DNA of 64,000 nucleotides from Armatimonadetes bacterium UBA1398 (lineage in GTDB: Bacteria > Armatimonadota > Zipacnadia > UBA1398). The stretch lies in NCBI GenBank assembly GCA_002305165.1, contig DBQI01000062.1, forward strand, positions 62,001-126,000, read 5' to 3'. A program made the position numbers and the translations under genes. Every line of letters begins with the position of its first letter. Position 1 is the stretch's first letter. The notes beneath the pieces are model-generated. The model saw only the letters and a list, made by a program, of their open reading frames with translations, was not told the origin of the DNA and made no database searches. Of this stretch, positions 19,201 through 27,298 are shown in pieces.

Positions 19201-20212
19201 GCACCGACCCATTCCGAACGACTTCCGGCAGCTCCGGTTGGCGCATCGGGCGGCCTACGTCGGTGACATGGTCGACCTCGAGGATGTGCCGCCCACGCCG
19301 GCGCCCATGTTCGAGCCGATGCCCTCCCCGGCCGCCGATCCAAGCCCGCCGCCGGAGATCGAGGGCTGGCCCTTCGGCGCCGACCGCGCCGCGGCGCTGG
19401 CCGCCGAACTCGGGGAGCGGGAGCTATCCCTGGACCTCGGGGATGGAGTGACCCTGGAACTGGTGCGGGTGCCCGCCGGCTCCTTCGTCATGGGCGATGC
19501 CAGCTCTACGCCGGACGAGCCCAGGCGAGTCGCGCACATCGATCGGCCGTTCTGGATGGGCCGTTTCGAGGTCACCAACGCCCAGTATGCCCGGTTCGAC
19601 CCGGAACATGACAGCGCGTACATCTCGGAGACCAACAAGGATCAGATCCGCCGCGGCGTGCCCTCGAATGGCCCGCAGCAGCCGGTCATCCGAGTCTCCT
19701 GGGAGCGCGCCATGGCCTTCTGCGAGTGGCTATCCCAGCGCACGGGGCGCCGGGTGACGCTCCCGACGGAGGCCCAGTGGGAGTGGGCGTGCCGGGCTGG
19801 CTCGGCCGAGGTGTTCCCCTGGGGCGCCGCCGACGCGGATTTTGCTCCCTACGCGAACCTCGCCGACCAGAGAGTCGCCGCGCTGGCGCGGGCGGACTCC
19901 CCTCTGTGGATGCCTCGCGTCGACTCCGTGGATGACGGGGCCACGGTAAGCGCTGATGTAGGCCAGTACGCGGCCAACCCCTGGGGGCTCTACGACATCA
20001 TTGGGAACGTCCGCGAGTGGACCCGGTCTCTCTACGCTCCTAGTGATGCGGAAGACGGATCGGAGATCGAGGCCGGCGGCGGTAGGGCCGTTGTGCGCGG
20101 AGGGTCTTGGTACGATCGGCCCAACCGCGCCCGAGCGGGCTTCCGATGGGGGTACCCCACCTGGCGGCCTGTGTTCGATGTCGGGTTCCGGGTCGTCATT
20201 TCGGAGGAGTAG
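16268..20212 (+). CDS. Secreted multidomain HZS-alpha-like propeller / diheme cytochrome / FGE-sulfatase fusion
   Basis: The protein has 1314 residues and a signal peptide (WVLVCTVGSSWAVAQ). A galactose-binding/PA14-like segment lies at about 120-200 (VYLGSDDGLIVYLNGVEV). A WD40-like propeller at about 370-800 resembles the alpha subunit of hydrazine synthase (FDACYLPDGRIVFCSTACY and DHSWDPTVMPDGRVLFTRWE). Two haem sites follow: CVGCH at residue 832 and CTSCH at residue 882. The C-terminus (about 1060-1310) is an FGE-sulfatase/SUMF1-type domain with LPTEAQWEWACRAGS, GNVREWTRSLY and VVRGGSWYD. The GTG at 16268 follows GAGGGGAG and gives the clean signal peptide. Similar fusions occur in Planctomycetes and relatives; their role is unknown. 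Nothing in the window suggests anammox, so hydrazine chemistry is not implied. Confidence 0.83.
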   Translation: MNRWSLWVLVCTVGSSWAVAQDPEYYVRRDTWPETLLASREAFGAYAATLSSGPEGVTLSEWHMAGPFVAPEGGTSYSTSFPPDQGVRLTDTYEGGLSWLAHPEWQDGVPTELSAPDQAATYLYRTLTSDVDRTLTVYLGSDDGLIVYLNGVEVLGQDVPRGYGPNQATCDLALREGENELLLKICNQIGGHGFYFHTDPRPNEQPDTVEQSLWERLLRDFPEDGREIQAERVAGLWDGIWSSDAVADLAKRYVERCAIPHMAAEAAALIQGEQAITDLAPIQALYHRAAGIRASLDALQSFDMHALRLAIEDLTSRYPDDYRGSEYLARLTELGAAREAALASLDSAEALDQAAGTAEALVALRREALVDANPALDFEEILFVRRRGNLGLPQNWQGNTSIAKSGYDNELAILGLDGSLRSLYVPPAGEFVGDLDLHWSADRLLFSMPLDGRWQVLELPVMGGSPRLVTSGLPSDLENFDACYLPDGRIVFCSTACYQGVPCVAGGDWVSLLYLLDPATGSVRQLTFDQDHSWDPTVMPDGRVLFTRWEYTDTPHYYTRLLFAMNPDGTAQMSLYGTNSYWPNSPFYARPLPGTESALAVIVSGHHGVAREGELVLIDPALGEREADGVIQRIPGREEVVAPILEDQLVEHSWPRFLHPCPIDDKRILVSCRPTPESPWGIYLVDAFDNMVLLYEDPTHACLEPIALRPRPLPCIVPDRVRLSDPEATIYLSNIYEGRGLAGVPRGVVKGLRIFEYHYAYPHMGGHIHIGVDGPWDVHRILGTVPVRDDGSALFRVPANKPLAVQPIDENGRAVQIMRSWLTAMPGENLSCVGCHENHGTVPAGGHGLASLSEPVEIEPWYGPERGFSFRREVQPVLDSYCTSCHDAGSSLDLTDRPDSEGWSGFTPAYLALHPYVRRPGPESDYHIQRPGEFHADTSELIQMLEKGHYGVALDPQAWDRLVTWIDLNVPCHGTWSEHRPIPNDFRQLRLAHRAAYVGDMVDLEDVPPTPAPMFEPMPSPAADPSPPPEIEGWPFGADRAAALAAELGERELSLDLGDGVTLELVRVPAGSFVMGDASSTPDEPRRVAHIDRPFWMGRFEVTNAQYARFDPEHDSAYISETNKDQIRRGVPSNGPQQPVIRVSWERAMAFCEWLSQRTGRRVTLPTEAQWEWACRAGSAEVFPWGAADADFAPYANLADQRVAALARADSPLWMPRVDSVDDGATVSADVGQYAANPWGLYDIIGNVREWTRSLYAPSDAEDGSEIEAGGGRAVVRGGSWYDRPNRARAGFRWGYPTWRPVFDVGFRVVISEE

Positions 20213-20302
20213 GGAAGCGCCACGCGGGTAACATGAAATCGGCGCCCGTTGCCAGGTCACCAAGGCCTTGGGCGCCACTTGCACTGAGGAAGGCGGCGTT
20301 TC

Positions 20303-21103
20303 ATGAACCCGACCCGGCTGGCTCTAGGCGTTCTGGGGCTCCTGCTCGCCCTGGTCGCCTGCTTCGCCCTGGGGTGCTCCGTCGATGGCCCCTTTGACCG
20401 TCCGCCAACGATCGACCCTATCGACGACGACCCAGACGATGACCCGGACGATGGCCCTTCGGGCGGCAGCATCCCGTGCATCACCATCCCGGGGGCGACC
20501 TCCTACCTCAGCCGCGTTCTCCTCGATGGCAAGGATGTCCTGAGGTTCACCAAGAGCGTCATCACGGTCTCCATGAACACAGATAAGGCCCCAAGGGGAT
20601 GGAAGTCGGAGTATGCCGGCTACGTCCGCGAAGCCATGTCCAAATGGCAGGGCGCGGGCCGAGGCGCGTACACCTTCCGGGAGGTCACGTCCTCGACGGC
20701 CGACATCAGCATCTCCTGGGTGGACAGCCTCGGTGGCTATACGACGGGCGTGACAGACCACGTGATCGTGGGTAAGCAGTTCTTCCCGCCCAACATGCGT
20801 ATCGCCATGTATGCCGATGGCTCGCGTCTCTCCGATCGCGAGGTTCGGATCACTACCATCCATGAGTTCGGACACGCCCTGGGCTTCATGGGCCACAGCG
20901 TGAATACCAAGGATCTCATGTTCGTGAGTGCTTCGGTCGTGGATCTCTCCCTGAACGACCAGCAGACGCTCGTGAGTCTCTACTGCCGGGCGGCGGACAT
21001 CACCCAGGTTCAGGCTCGCAGCGCAGAGGTCCCGGCTGGAGCGCGGCTCATCCGGCAGGAGAGCCAGCGTGATCCTTCCTGGGGGTTGCCGCGGGGCGAG
21101 TAG
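20303..21103 (+). CDS. Matrixin-like zinc metalloprotease, lipoprotein
   Basis: A 266-residue protein with a lipoprotein signal ending in ALGCS (Cys at about residue 33), then an acidic DDD-rich linker. The metzincin zinc site is HEFGHALGFMGH, near residue 190, with a Met-turn-like DLMFVS after it. The third His is one residue later than in matrix metalloproteases (HExxHxxGxxxH), a spacing common in bacterial matrixin-like proteins. It should be anchored to a membrane and degrade extracellular protein. It is preceded by AGGAAGGCGGCGTTTC and ends 4 bp from the stop of the convergent membrane protein gene. Confidence 0.83.
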   Translation: MNPTRLALGVLGLLLALVACFALGCSVDGPFDRPPTIDPIDDDPDDDPDDGPSGGSIPCITIPGATSYLSRVLLDGKDVLRFTKSVITVSMNTDKAPRGWKSEYAGYVREAMSKWQGAGRGAYTFREVTSSTADISISWVDSLGGYTTGVTDHVIVGKQFFPPNMRIAMYADGSRLSDREVRITTIHEFGHALGFMGHSVNTKDLMFVSASVVDLSLNDQQTLVSLYCRAADITQVQARSAEVPAGARLIRQESQRDPSWGLPRGE

Positions 21104-21107
21104 GGGT

Positions 21108-21710
21108 CTACTCCGCGTCGGGCTCAGGGCGCGGCACCGGGCAGGCGGGGAGTACCAGCGCGGAACCCTCGGTGTAGATGGTCACCGTAGCCGGCCTCGC
21201 CTCAGTCGGCAGGGGGAAGTAGACCTCGAACAGGTTCAGCGCCGGCCCCGGGAGCAGGCGGCCCGGAGTCGAGACCGCGCTCGGCGCGTAGGTGCCGCCA
21301 GATGCGTCGGCCAGTTCGAACCGGTAGTTTGCCGGATCCACACCGCTCTCCGCGTCGATGGCGGCGCCGACGCGTAACCCGTACAGGTTCTCGCCCTCAC
21401 CCGGTGCTGGGGCACCCGGCGCCAGTGCCCCGCGAGTCTGCTCCAGCACGGCGAAGGCGACGCCCGACTGGCCGAGCTGTCCGCCAAGCAGCTCCTGCTC
21501 GCCCCACCGAACGGGGAAGTCATCGGGCCCGGGCAGGGCGCCGCCATCCTCCAGTGAGGCCAGGGGTGATGGAGCCGCCTCGCTAGCGAAGTCGCGTGAG
21601 GCGAACCATGCGGACCCCAGCGCCAACAGGCCTGTGAGGCCCACGGCGGCGAGCAGGCACGCCCACAGCACCGACTGCCGCAAGGGGCACGTGGCAGCCT
21701 GCTCGCTCAA
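21108..21710 (-). CDS. Hypothetical single-span membrane protein, TTG start
   Basis: A 200-residue protein with one N-terminal transmembrane helix (LLAAVGLTGLLALGSAWF) and a beta-rich exported domain of no recognised family. The only sensible start is TTG at 21710, whose TTGA overlaps the TGA stop of the upstream epimerase-like gene; GAGG lies 8 bases upstream. The frame stays open much further upstream, but there it is a shadow of the aldose-epimerase-like gene. It is the last gene of the three-gene operon 24153-21108. Confidence 0.6.
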   Translation of the reverse strand: MSEQAATCPLRQSVLWACLLAAVGLTGLLALGSAWFASRDFASEAAPSPLASLEDGGALPGPDDFPVRWGEQELLGGQLGQSGVAFAVLEQTRGALAPGAPAPGEGENLYGLRVGAAIDAESGVDPANYRFELADASGGTYAPSAVSTPGRLLPGPALNLFEVYFPLPTEARPATVTIYTEGSALVLPACPVPRPEPDAE

Positions 21711-22780
21711 CGGTGGTACCTCAGTTCCGACCGGCTCTGTGGAGGCGACTCGGCGTGGAACATGCCGGCGCGGAGAGCCGTGCTGAGGCTCTCGCCTGGG
21801 TCGAGGCTGCGCTGCGTGCCGTTCTCGATGGCATGGGTGAGGATGGCGGGCCAGGAGGTGAAGGGCTCCAGGGCCACGGTGTAGGACCGCCCGTGGAAGG
21901 GCGCGCCCCTCGGCGCGTTGCAGGCGATCCAGTACCAGATGCAGCCGAACACGGCAGGGTCGAACTCCATCGCGAACCCGAGCCCTAGGGACATGTTCGT
22001 GAGGGCGTAGAAGCCCTCGTCTAGGTCGGTGAGGTAGAACATGTCGCTGACGACGTCGGATGGGCCGGGCGTGCGAAGGATGTCGATGGGCTCGCCGGAC
22101 CGCCCGGGCACGGCGGTCGGCGGGGCGATCGTCTCGCCCGAGAAACGGCTGTCGGGATCCTCCCCAGGATCGAGCCTCGCTGTGCGGGCCCCCGTGGTCA
22201 CGTAGGTGTCCTCTGAGAGCAGAGGGGCACCGAAAGCGGGATGGTGGCCCCACATGAACTCCATGGGGTAACGCCCCTCGTTCGTCACCGTCTCGGCGAT
22301 CTCCAAGCTGCTCAGGCCGTCGCTGATGGTTAGGGTCTTCCGGATGAGAAAGGGCGTCCGCCGCGTTCGGACGGTCAGTTCCGCACTGACACGCTCGCGG
22401 CTGTCCTCCACGATGCGGCACTCCCAGGGGAGGCCGTACACCTCACCGTGGAGGCCCATCTCGGCCCCTCGGTATTCGCAGACCCGGCCTCCGTTCGGGA
22501 AGCACTCCTGCCAGCCGCCCTCGTGGAAGTCCGAGAAGTTCCCCTCGGCCCGCGGCCGGGTCGTGATGTGCTTGCCGGGAGAGATGATGTCGCCCCAAGG
22601 CGCCTTCCAGAGGGCGTCGATGCCCGTTGGCTTGTGCTCGAAGGTGACTATGTCCGAGCCCTTGTCGAGGAGAACGACGATACGGAGCAGGTCGTTCTCC
22701 ATGACCAGGACCCGCTGCTCTCGGTAGGTCCACTCATCGCTGATGCGGCAGCCGTTGTTCCGCGGGATAGCCTGTCGCAT
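21707..22780 (-). CDS. Aldose 1-epimerase-like (DUF4432/galactose mutarotase superfamily) protein
   Basis: A cytoplasmic 357-residue protein with the mutarotase-type beta-sandwich. DKGSDIVTFEHKPTGIDALW, FMWGHHPAFG and LGFAMEFDP match the aldose epimerase/DUF4432 pattern, and HHPAFG provides the expected active-site histidine. It likely interconverts anomers of a released sugar, though the sugar is not readable. The ATG at 22780 follows AGGAGGCGCGGC. It starts 11 bp after the stop of the esterase gene, in the same operon. The DUF4432 name is a motif-level call. Confidence 0.82.
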   Translation of the reverse strand: MRQAIPRNNGCRISDEWTYREQRVLVMENDLLRIVVLLDKGSDIVTFEHKPTGIDALWKAPWGDIISPGKHITTRPRAEGNFSDFHEGGWQECFPNGGRVCEYRGAEMGLHGEVYGLPWECRIVEDSRERVSAELTVRTRRTPFLIRKTLTISDGLSSLEIAETVTNEGRYPMEFMWGHHPAFGAPLLSEDTYVTTGARTARLDPGEDPDSRFSGETIAPPTAVPGRSGEPIDILRTPGPSDVVSDMFYLTDLDEGFYALTNMSLGLGFAMEFDPAVFGCIWYWIACNAPRGAPFHGRSYTVALEPFTSWPAILTHAIENGTQRSLDPGESLSTALRAGMFHAESPPQSRSELRYHR

Positions 22781-22791
22781 GCCGCGCCTCC

Positions 22792-24153
22792 TTACAGGGC
22801 GATAGGCCCGAAGCTCGGGACGGGCATGTCCCATTCATCCAGGATGACGCCCTGGGGATTGTGCCCGTAGTTGTAGAACAGCTCGGCGCCCTCGGGCAGC
22901 GCCGCCGGGAAGGTGAGTTCCACGGACAGCCCGTCGCCTCCGAGGCGGCAGTCTCCCAGGAGCAGAGGGCCCTCGGCGCTCCTCACCATGAACCCATAGA
23001 GTCGCTTCGTGCCGATGAGCCTGCCATTCACCGACTCGAAGCGTATGGTCACCCCTTGCCGGTCCTCGGCCACATCGACCGTGGTTGGCCGGGGCCCGAG
23101 CCATCCCTCCTCCGCCGCGCCGTACGCCACCACGTGGGCCAGGCGGGCCATCCGTATACCGAGTCGCCTCATTCCGGGGGCGTCAACATGGATGATGTCA
23201 TCGAGCGACAGGTCCGATGCCGCGACCATCGCCGCTGGCTGGATGTCCGGTTCCACGCGGCGCTGTGCCTCGCGGATCTCGTGCCACCAACGCTCGGACT
23301 CCGGCGTGGGGTCGGCGTAGAAGCGCCCGAGCTGAACGTACAACACGGGCATCTCCGGCTGGCCCAGTTCTGCGCGGAGCGCGTTCACGAAGCTGGTGAA
23401 CGCCTCGCCGTAGACCGGACCCGCGTCCGGGTTGGCATCGGACTCCCCTTGGTACCAGGTCATTCCGGCCACTCTGCCGCCCGCGGCGCGGACCCTTCGG
23501 ATCATGGAGCCGTAGAGGCTCTCGCCGCCGCGGTCGAGCAGCGCGGGATCCCACTGGGCCATGCTCGTGCCGCCGTGAGAGCATGCGAGGAGGCCGATGG
23601 GCACGCCGAGCCGTCGCACAAGCTCCTTGCCGAAGGCGATTCCCAGGCCCGCTCCGATGGTTCGCATCGACCGGTCCCACTCGATGGCGGCCTGCCGGTT
23701 CTCGAGAACGCCCCAGTGGACGGGATCGGTCGCCTCGTTGTACCAGCAGAGGGGGTCTTCGGCGATGCCCCAGCGGTCGTCGTAATAGAAGGCCGAGACC
23801 AATTCCGAGGGCGGCTCTGCGCCGCTGAGCTTCCCGCAGCCGTCCATGTTCGACTGGCCCGCCAGGATCCACAGATCGCCAACGAGGAGCCCCTCGACAC
23901 GGGCGACCTCGTCATCGCCCGATAGGAGTTGAAGGGCGTACGGTCCGCCCGTCGGGACACCGTCCACCGACCCCGTCAGTCGCGCCCCCTCCTCGGTGAG
24001 CTTCGGCTGGCACGGCACTGAAGCGCCGGCCGCATCGACGAGTACGACTGTCGCGCCCGCGGGCGCGCCCCGCACCTCGATGGGGATGCTTCCCTGGTTC
24101 GCTCCATCGCGCTGCACGACTTGGTGGGGCTGGGGGCTGATGACTTCGGGCAT
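22792..24153 (-). CDS. SASA-type carbohydrate esterase (sialate O-acetylesterase family)
   Basis: A 453-residue SGNH-fold esterase of the SASA (CE6-like) family. The block I motif is LAGQSNMDGCG, with the nucleophile Ser. Other blocks are CSHGGTSMAQWDP, GMTWYQGESDANPD and the C-terminal HVDAPGMRRLG, which supplies the Asp-X2-His-like pair. These enzymes remove acetyl groups from sugars such as acetylated xylan or sialic acid. No signal peptide is present at the chosen ATG (24153, preceded by AGAGGA), which would place it in the cytoplasm. It heads the operon with the epimerase-like and membrane genes. Confidence 0.88.
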   Translation of the reverse strand: MPEVISPQPHQVVQRDGANQGSIPIEVRGAPAGATVVLVDAAGASVPCQPKLTEEGARLTGSVDGVPTGGPYALQLLSGDDEVARVEGLLVGDLWILAGQSNMDGCGKLSGAEPPSELVSAFYYDDRWGIAEDPLCWYNEATDPVHWGVLENRQAAIEWDRSMRTIGAGLGIAFGKELVRRLGVPIGLLACSHGGTSMAQWDPALLDRGGESLYGSMIRRVRAAGGRVAGMTWYQGESDANPDAGPVYGEAFTSFVNALRAELGQPEMPVLYVQLGRFYADPTPESERWWHEIREAQRRVEPDIQPAAMVAASDLSLDDIIHVDAPGMRRLGIRMARLAHVVAYGAAEEGWLGPRPTTVDVAEDRQGVTIRFESVNGRLIGTKRLYGFMVRSAEGPLLLGDCRLGGDGLSVELTFPAALPEGAELFYNYGHNPQGVILDEWDMPVPSFGPIAL

Positions 24154-24316
24154 GGTGTGTTGTCCTCTCGTGTGTGGGACGTTCCCGGCGGTGACGCTTC
24201 CCTGTCCGTGTCGCGGTCCCCTGCGGCTTCATCGCAGGTTCGGTTCGGGCCGAGGAGGAAGGGCTGTGCGGTGGCCGCCTTGATAGGTTCGCTACCTCGA
24301 AAGGAGCGCGATACCC

Positions 24317-27142
24317 ATGAGGTTCTCCCTATGCGTCTTTGGAGCCGCGCTGCTCGGAATCCATCCGACGCTGGCTCAGGAGGCGGTCGTGCGGGTCAGC
24401 ATGAGCGGTTCGGGCTCCGTCCGAATCGACGGCACGGAGATGATGACCTTCGCCCCCGGGATGTTTCTCGAGGGCTGGCAGCACCGCTCCTTCTCGATGC
24501 CGGCGAGCGCGACGCCCATGGAGAGCGAGGCGCGTCTCGATGGGGGCCGGGTCGCTTGTGCCGCCGCCATCGAGGGACGCGATCAGGGGTTCCGCCTCAC
24601 CTACGGCATGACACCCGACGTCTCCCTGCGGGTCAGCAGCATCAACATGAGCTTCAGCCTGCCTGCGCGACTCTGGATCGGCTCGGCCTGGGAGGCGCCA
24701 GGGGCCGCGGGCGAGGTGCCTATCGTCCACGAGGGCACGCACCTGAACGCGGCGCCGGGAAGTCTCTCCCTGACGCGCCCCGGCCAGCCGCCCGTCGTCT
24801 TCCGTTGCCCCACAGGGCAGTCGATCCTGCTCCAGGACAGCCGCGAGTGGGGGGACAACCTGGAGGTGCGCGTGGGTCCTCAGACGGGCGAAGGCGCCGA
24901 GTGGGTGGCAGGGGACACAGTGACCATCACAGTGGAGGTGGACCTGGGCATGGCAACGGAGATCGAGCAGGACCAGCCCGTGACGTTGGAGCCCTCCGAT
25001 GAGTGGGTGCCCTTCGAGAACCGGCTGGACATCGTTCCCGGCTCGGCCCTCGACTGGACGGGCATGGGACTCGCTGATGGGCCCGCAGGGAAGCACGGTC
25101 CCGTCGTTGTGGGGGAAACGGGTCACTTCGAGTTCGAGGGCCGGCCCGGGGAGCCCGTGCGCTTCTATGGCATCAACCTGTGCTTCAACGCCAACTACCC
25201 CAGCCACGAGGAATCAGATCGCCTGGCGGCGCGGTTGCGCGCCCTGGGCTACAACTCCGTCCGCATCCACCACTACGAGACGGACCTGGTCGGTTGGGAC
25301 GCGCCGGACAGCCTGACCTTTCGGGAGGAGCAGCTCGACCGCTTCGACTACCTCATGGCCGCCTGTAAGCGCGAAGGACTCTATGTCACGACCGACCTCT
25401 ATGTCTCCCGGCCGGTGAGGCGCGCGGAGATCTTCGGCGAGGGCGAGGGCACAATCCCGCAGGATGACTTCAAGATGCTCGTGCTCGTGCATGAGGGGGC
25501 CTACGCGAACTTCGCCGAGTTCTCACGGCGGCTCCTCACCCATGTGAACCCCTACACCGGCCTCTCCCTCGGGGCCGATCCCGTCCTCGCGACCCTCGTT
25601 GTCGTCAATGAGGGCAATGGCGGGAACTTCGTCGGGAGTATCGACGGCGAGGTCCAAGCGGCGTGGCAGCGGGTCTGGAACGAGTGGCTACTCGATGAGT
25701 ATGGGGGTCGCGAGGGCCTCGCCGCAGCGTGGGCCGACTCCCTGGGCGCAGACGAAGACCCTACGGTAGGGACCGTCGGCGTCACCGGAGGCGGTCACCG
25801 GCGGGAGGCCGACCGGCAGCGCTTCACTTGCCAGCGCCACCTCGCACTGTACCGGCGCGTTCGTGACCTGCTCCGTGACGAACTCGGCGTTCGAGCGCTT
25901 CTCACAGACCAGAACGGCTGGACCGAGCCCCTAGGTAACCAGGTGCTACGGGGCGAGTACGACTTCGTGGACTCCCACATGTACTGGGACCACCCCAACT
26001 TCCTGGCCAACCCGTGGCAGCTTCCCTCGAGGGGCTGGAGCGCGGGCCGCAGCGCCGTGTACGACGGCGGCGCGGGCGCCCGGGACCGCGCGCTGCTCCG
26101 GGTGACGGGGAAGCCCTTCACCATCAGCGAGTTCAACTATGTCGTGCCCAACGCGCACCGGCACGAGGGAGGGCTCCTGATGGGCTCCGTAGCAGCGATC
26201 CAGGACTGGGATGGCCTCTACCGGTTTAGCTACAGCCACCAGCGTGACCGCAGCTTCGAGCCCATGGGTATGACCTTCTTCGACCTGGCGAGCGATCCCA
26301 TCTGCCAGGCTTCGGACCGCTTGGCCGTGGCCCTGTTCCTCCGCGGTGACCTCGCACCCGCGGAACCTCTCGTGACCCTCCGGGTGCCCGAGGACCTTCT
26401 GGACCCCGGCCTCGCTTCCATGCCCCGAGCCGAGGGGGGGCTCGAGAGCCTCGCCTACACGACGAGACTTGCCTCCACAGTAGGGGCTGAAGACGATGCC
26501 GACATCGCCTTTGGCGCCCTGGACTCCTCCATGAACGAGGGCGTGCCGCCTACCGTGGAGCGACAGTCCACCGAGGCCGTGTCAGCGGTCCTTGATGCCC
26601 TGCGGTCCAGCCAACTGCTGCCAGGCGCGGACCGTCTGGACCCGGCCGCGGGCGTCTGGCAGTCACCGGGCGGCGAGGTGCTCATCGACGGGGGGCAGGG
26701 AGTCGCCACGGTGGGCGCCGCCCGAACCTCGGCGGTGTTCCGCGCGACGGAGGGACCCGCTGCCGCGGGCGCCCTGGACACCCAGTTCAACGATGCGGGA
26801 GGCATGGTCTGGGCCACCTCCGTGGACGGGGAGCCCCTATCGGTCAGCGCGAGGGTCGTCGTCTCCCACCTTACCGAGATCCTCAACGCGGGTATGCGCT
26901 TCGGCGACCTCGACAGGACCACCCTCCTGGAGTGGGGCGGCCTGCCGCTTCTCGTGAAGCGCTCCACCGCGACCGTGTCTCTGGCCTTGTATGAGCCGGG
27001 GGCCTATACCGTCTATGCTCTGGCGACCGACGGCGCGCGGCTCGGTCAGGTACCGGCCTCGATCGATGCGGGGCGGCTCACCTTCACGGCTGACCCAGCC
27101 GCCTTCGAGGGCGGTTGTATCTACTACGAGGTCGCACGGTAG
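24317..27142 (+). CDS. Secreted clan GH-A glycoside hydrolase-like protein
   Basis: A 941-residue protein with a signal peptide (MRFSLCVFGAALLGIHPTLA). After a beta-rich region (25-260) the barrel opens at PVRFYGINLCFNANY (about 277-291), with SVRIHHYETDL as strand 2. Candidate catalytic residues are acid/base Glu432 in VVVNEGN and nucleophile Glu605 in TISEFNYV. The C-terminal 230 residues are beta-rich and may bind carbohydrate. RBS AAGGAGCG precedes the ATG. It faces the operon of the acetylesterase at a divergent junction of about 160 bp, suggesting a shared carbohydrate target. The protein is a paralogue in style, not in detail, of the hydrolase at 6844. Confidence 0.83.
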   Translation: MRFSLCVFGAALLGIHPTLAQEAVVRVSMSGSGSVRIDGTEMMTFAPGMFLEGWQHRSFSMPASATPMESEARLDGGRVACAAAIEGRDQGFRLTYGMTPDVSLRVSSINMSFSLPARLWIGSAWEAPGAAGEVPIVHEGTHLNAAPGSLSLTRPGQPPVVFRCPTGQSILLQDSREWGDNLEVRVGPQTGEGAEWVAGDTVTITVEVDLGMATEIEQDQPVTLEPSDEWVPFENRLDIVPGSALDWTGMGLADGPAGKHGPVVVGETGHFEFEGRPGEPVRFYGINLCFNANYPSHEESDRLAARLRALGYNSVRIHHYETDLVGWDAPDSLTFREEQLDRFDYLMAACKREGLYVTTDLYVSRPVRRAEIFGEGEGTIPQDDFKMLVLVHEGAYANFAEFSRRLLTHVNPYTGLSLGADPVLATLVVVNEGNGGNFVGSIDGEVQAAWQRVWNEWLLDEYGGREGLAAAWADSLGADEDPTVGTVGVTGGGHRREADRQRFTCQRHLALYRRVRDLLRDELGVRALLTDQNGWTEPLGNQVLRGEYDFVDSHMYWDHPNFLANPWQLPSRGWSAGRSAVYDGGAGARDRALLRVTGKPFTISEFNYVVPNAHRHEGGLLMGSVAAIQDWDGLYRFSYSHQRDRSFEPMGMTFFDLASDPICQASDRLAVALFLRGDLAPAEPLVTLRVPEDLLDPGLASMPRAEGGLESLAYTTRLASTVGAEDDADIAFGALDSSMNEGVPPTVERQSTEAVSAVLDALRSSQLLPGADRLDPAAGVWQSPGGEVLIDGGQGVATVGAARTSAVFRATEGPAAAGALDTQFNDAGGMVWATSVDGEPLSVSARVVVSHLTEILNAGMRFGDLDRTTLLEWGGLPLLVKRSTATVSLALYEPGAYTVYALATDGARLGQVPASIDAGRLTFTADPAAFEGGCIYYEVAR

Positions 27143-27260
27143 ACCATCGCGAGAGAGTGTGAGGGTATGCGGCGCGTAGCGTTGGCGATCGCGGGCGTTA
27201 GCGGCCTCGACTACCTCATGCTCACGCCCGTGGATTAGGCGCGCTCCGGCTGGGGAGTGC

Positions 27261-27292
27261 CCATGGGCGCGTGGCGGACCACGCGCCCATGG
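27261..27292. terminator. Bidirectional terminator hairpin between convergent genes
   Basis: A perfect 14-bp inverted repeat (CCATGGGCGCGTGG and its complement) with a 4-base loop, CGGA. It lies between the stop of the hydrolase (27142) and the stop of the tricorn protease (27299), both of which point at it. There is no long U tract on either side, so termination would rely on stem strength. Confidence 0.8.
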
Positions 27293-27298
27293 CTTCCT

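Noticed and set aside
20256..20275. Self-complementary CCAAGGCCTTGG in the spacer before the matrixin gene
   Set aside because: It has no loop and no T run, and is too short to call as a terminator or operator.
27166..27237. A 23-residue ORF, starting MRRVALAIAGVSGLDYLM, between two convergent genes
   Set aside because: It has a weak RBS-like GTGAGGGT but is too short and lies in a spacer. No terminator or conservation argues for it.
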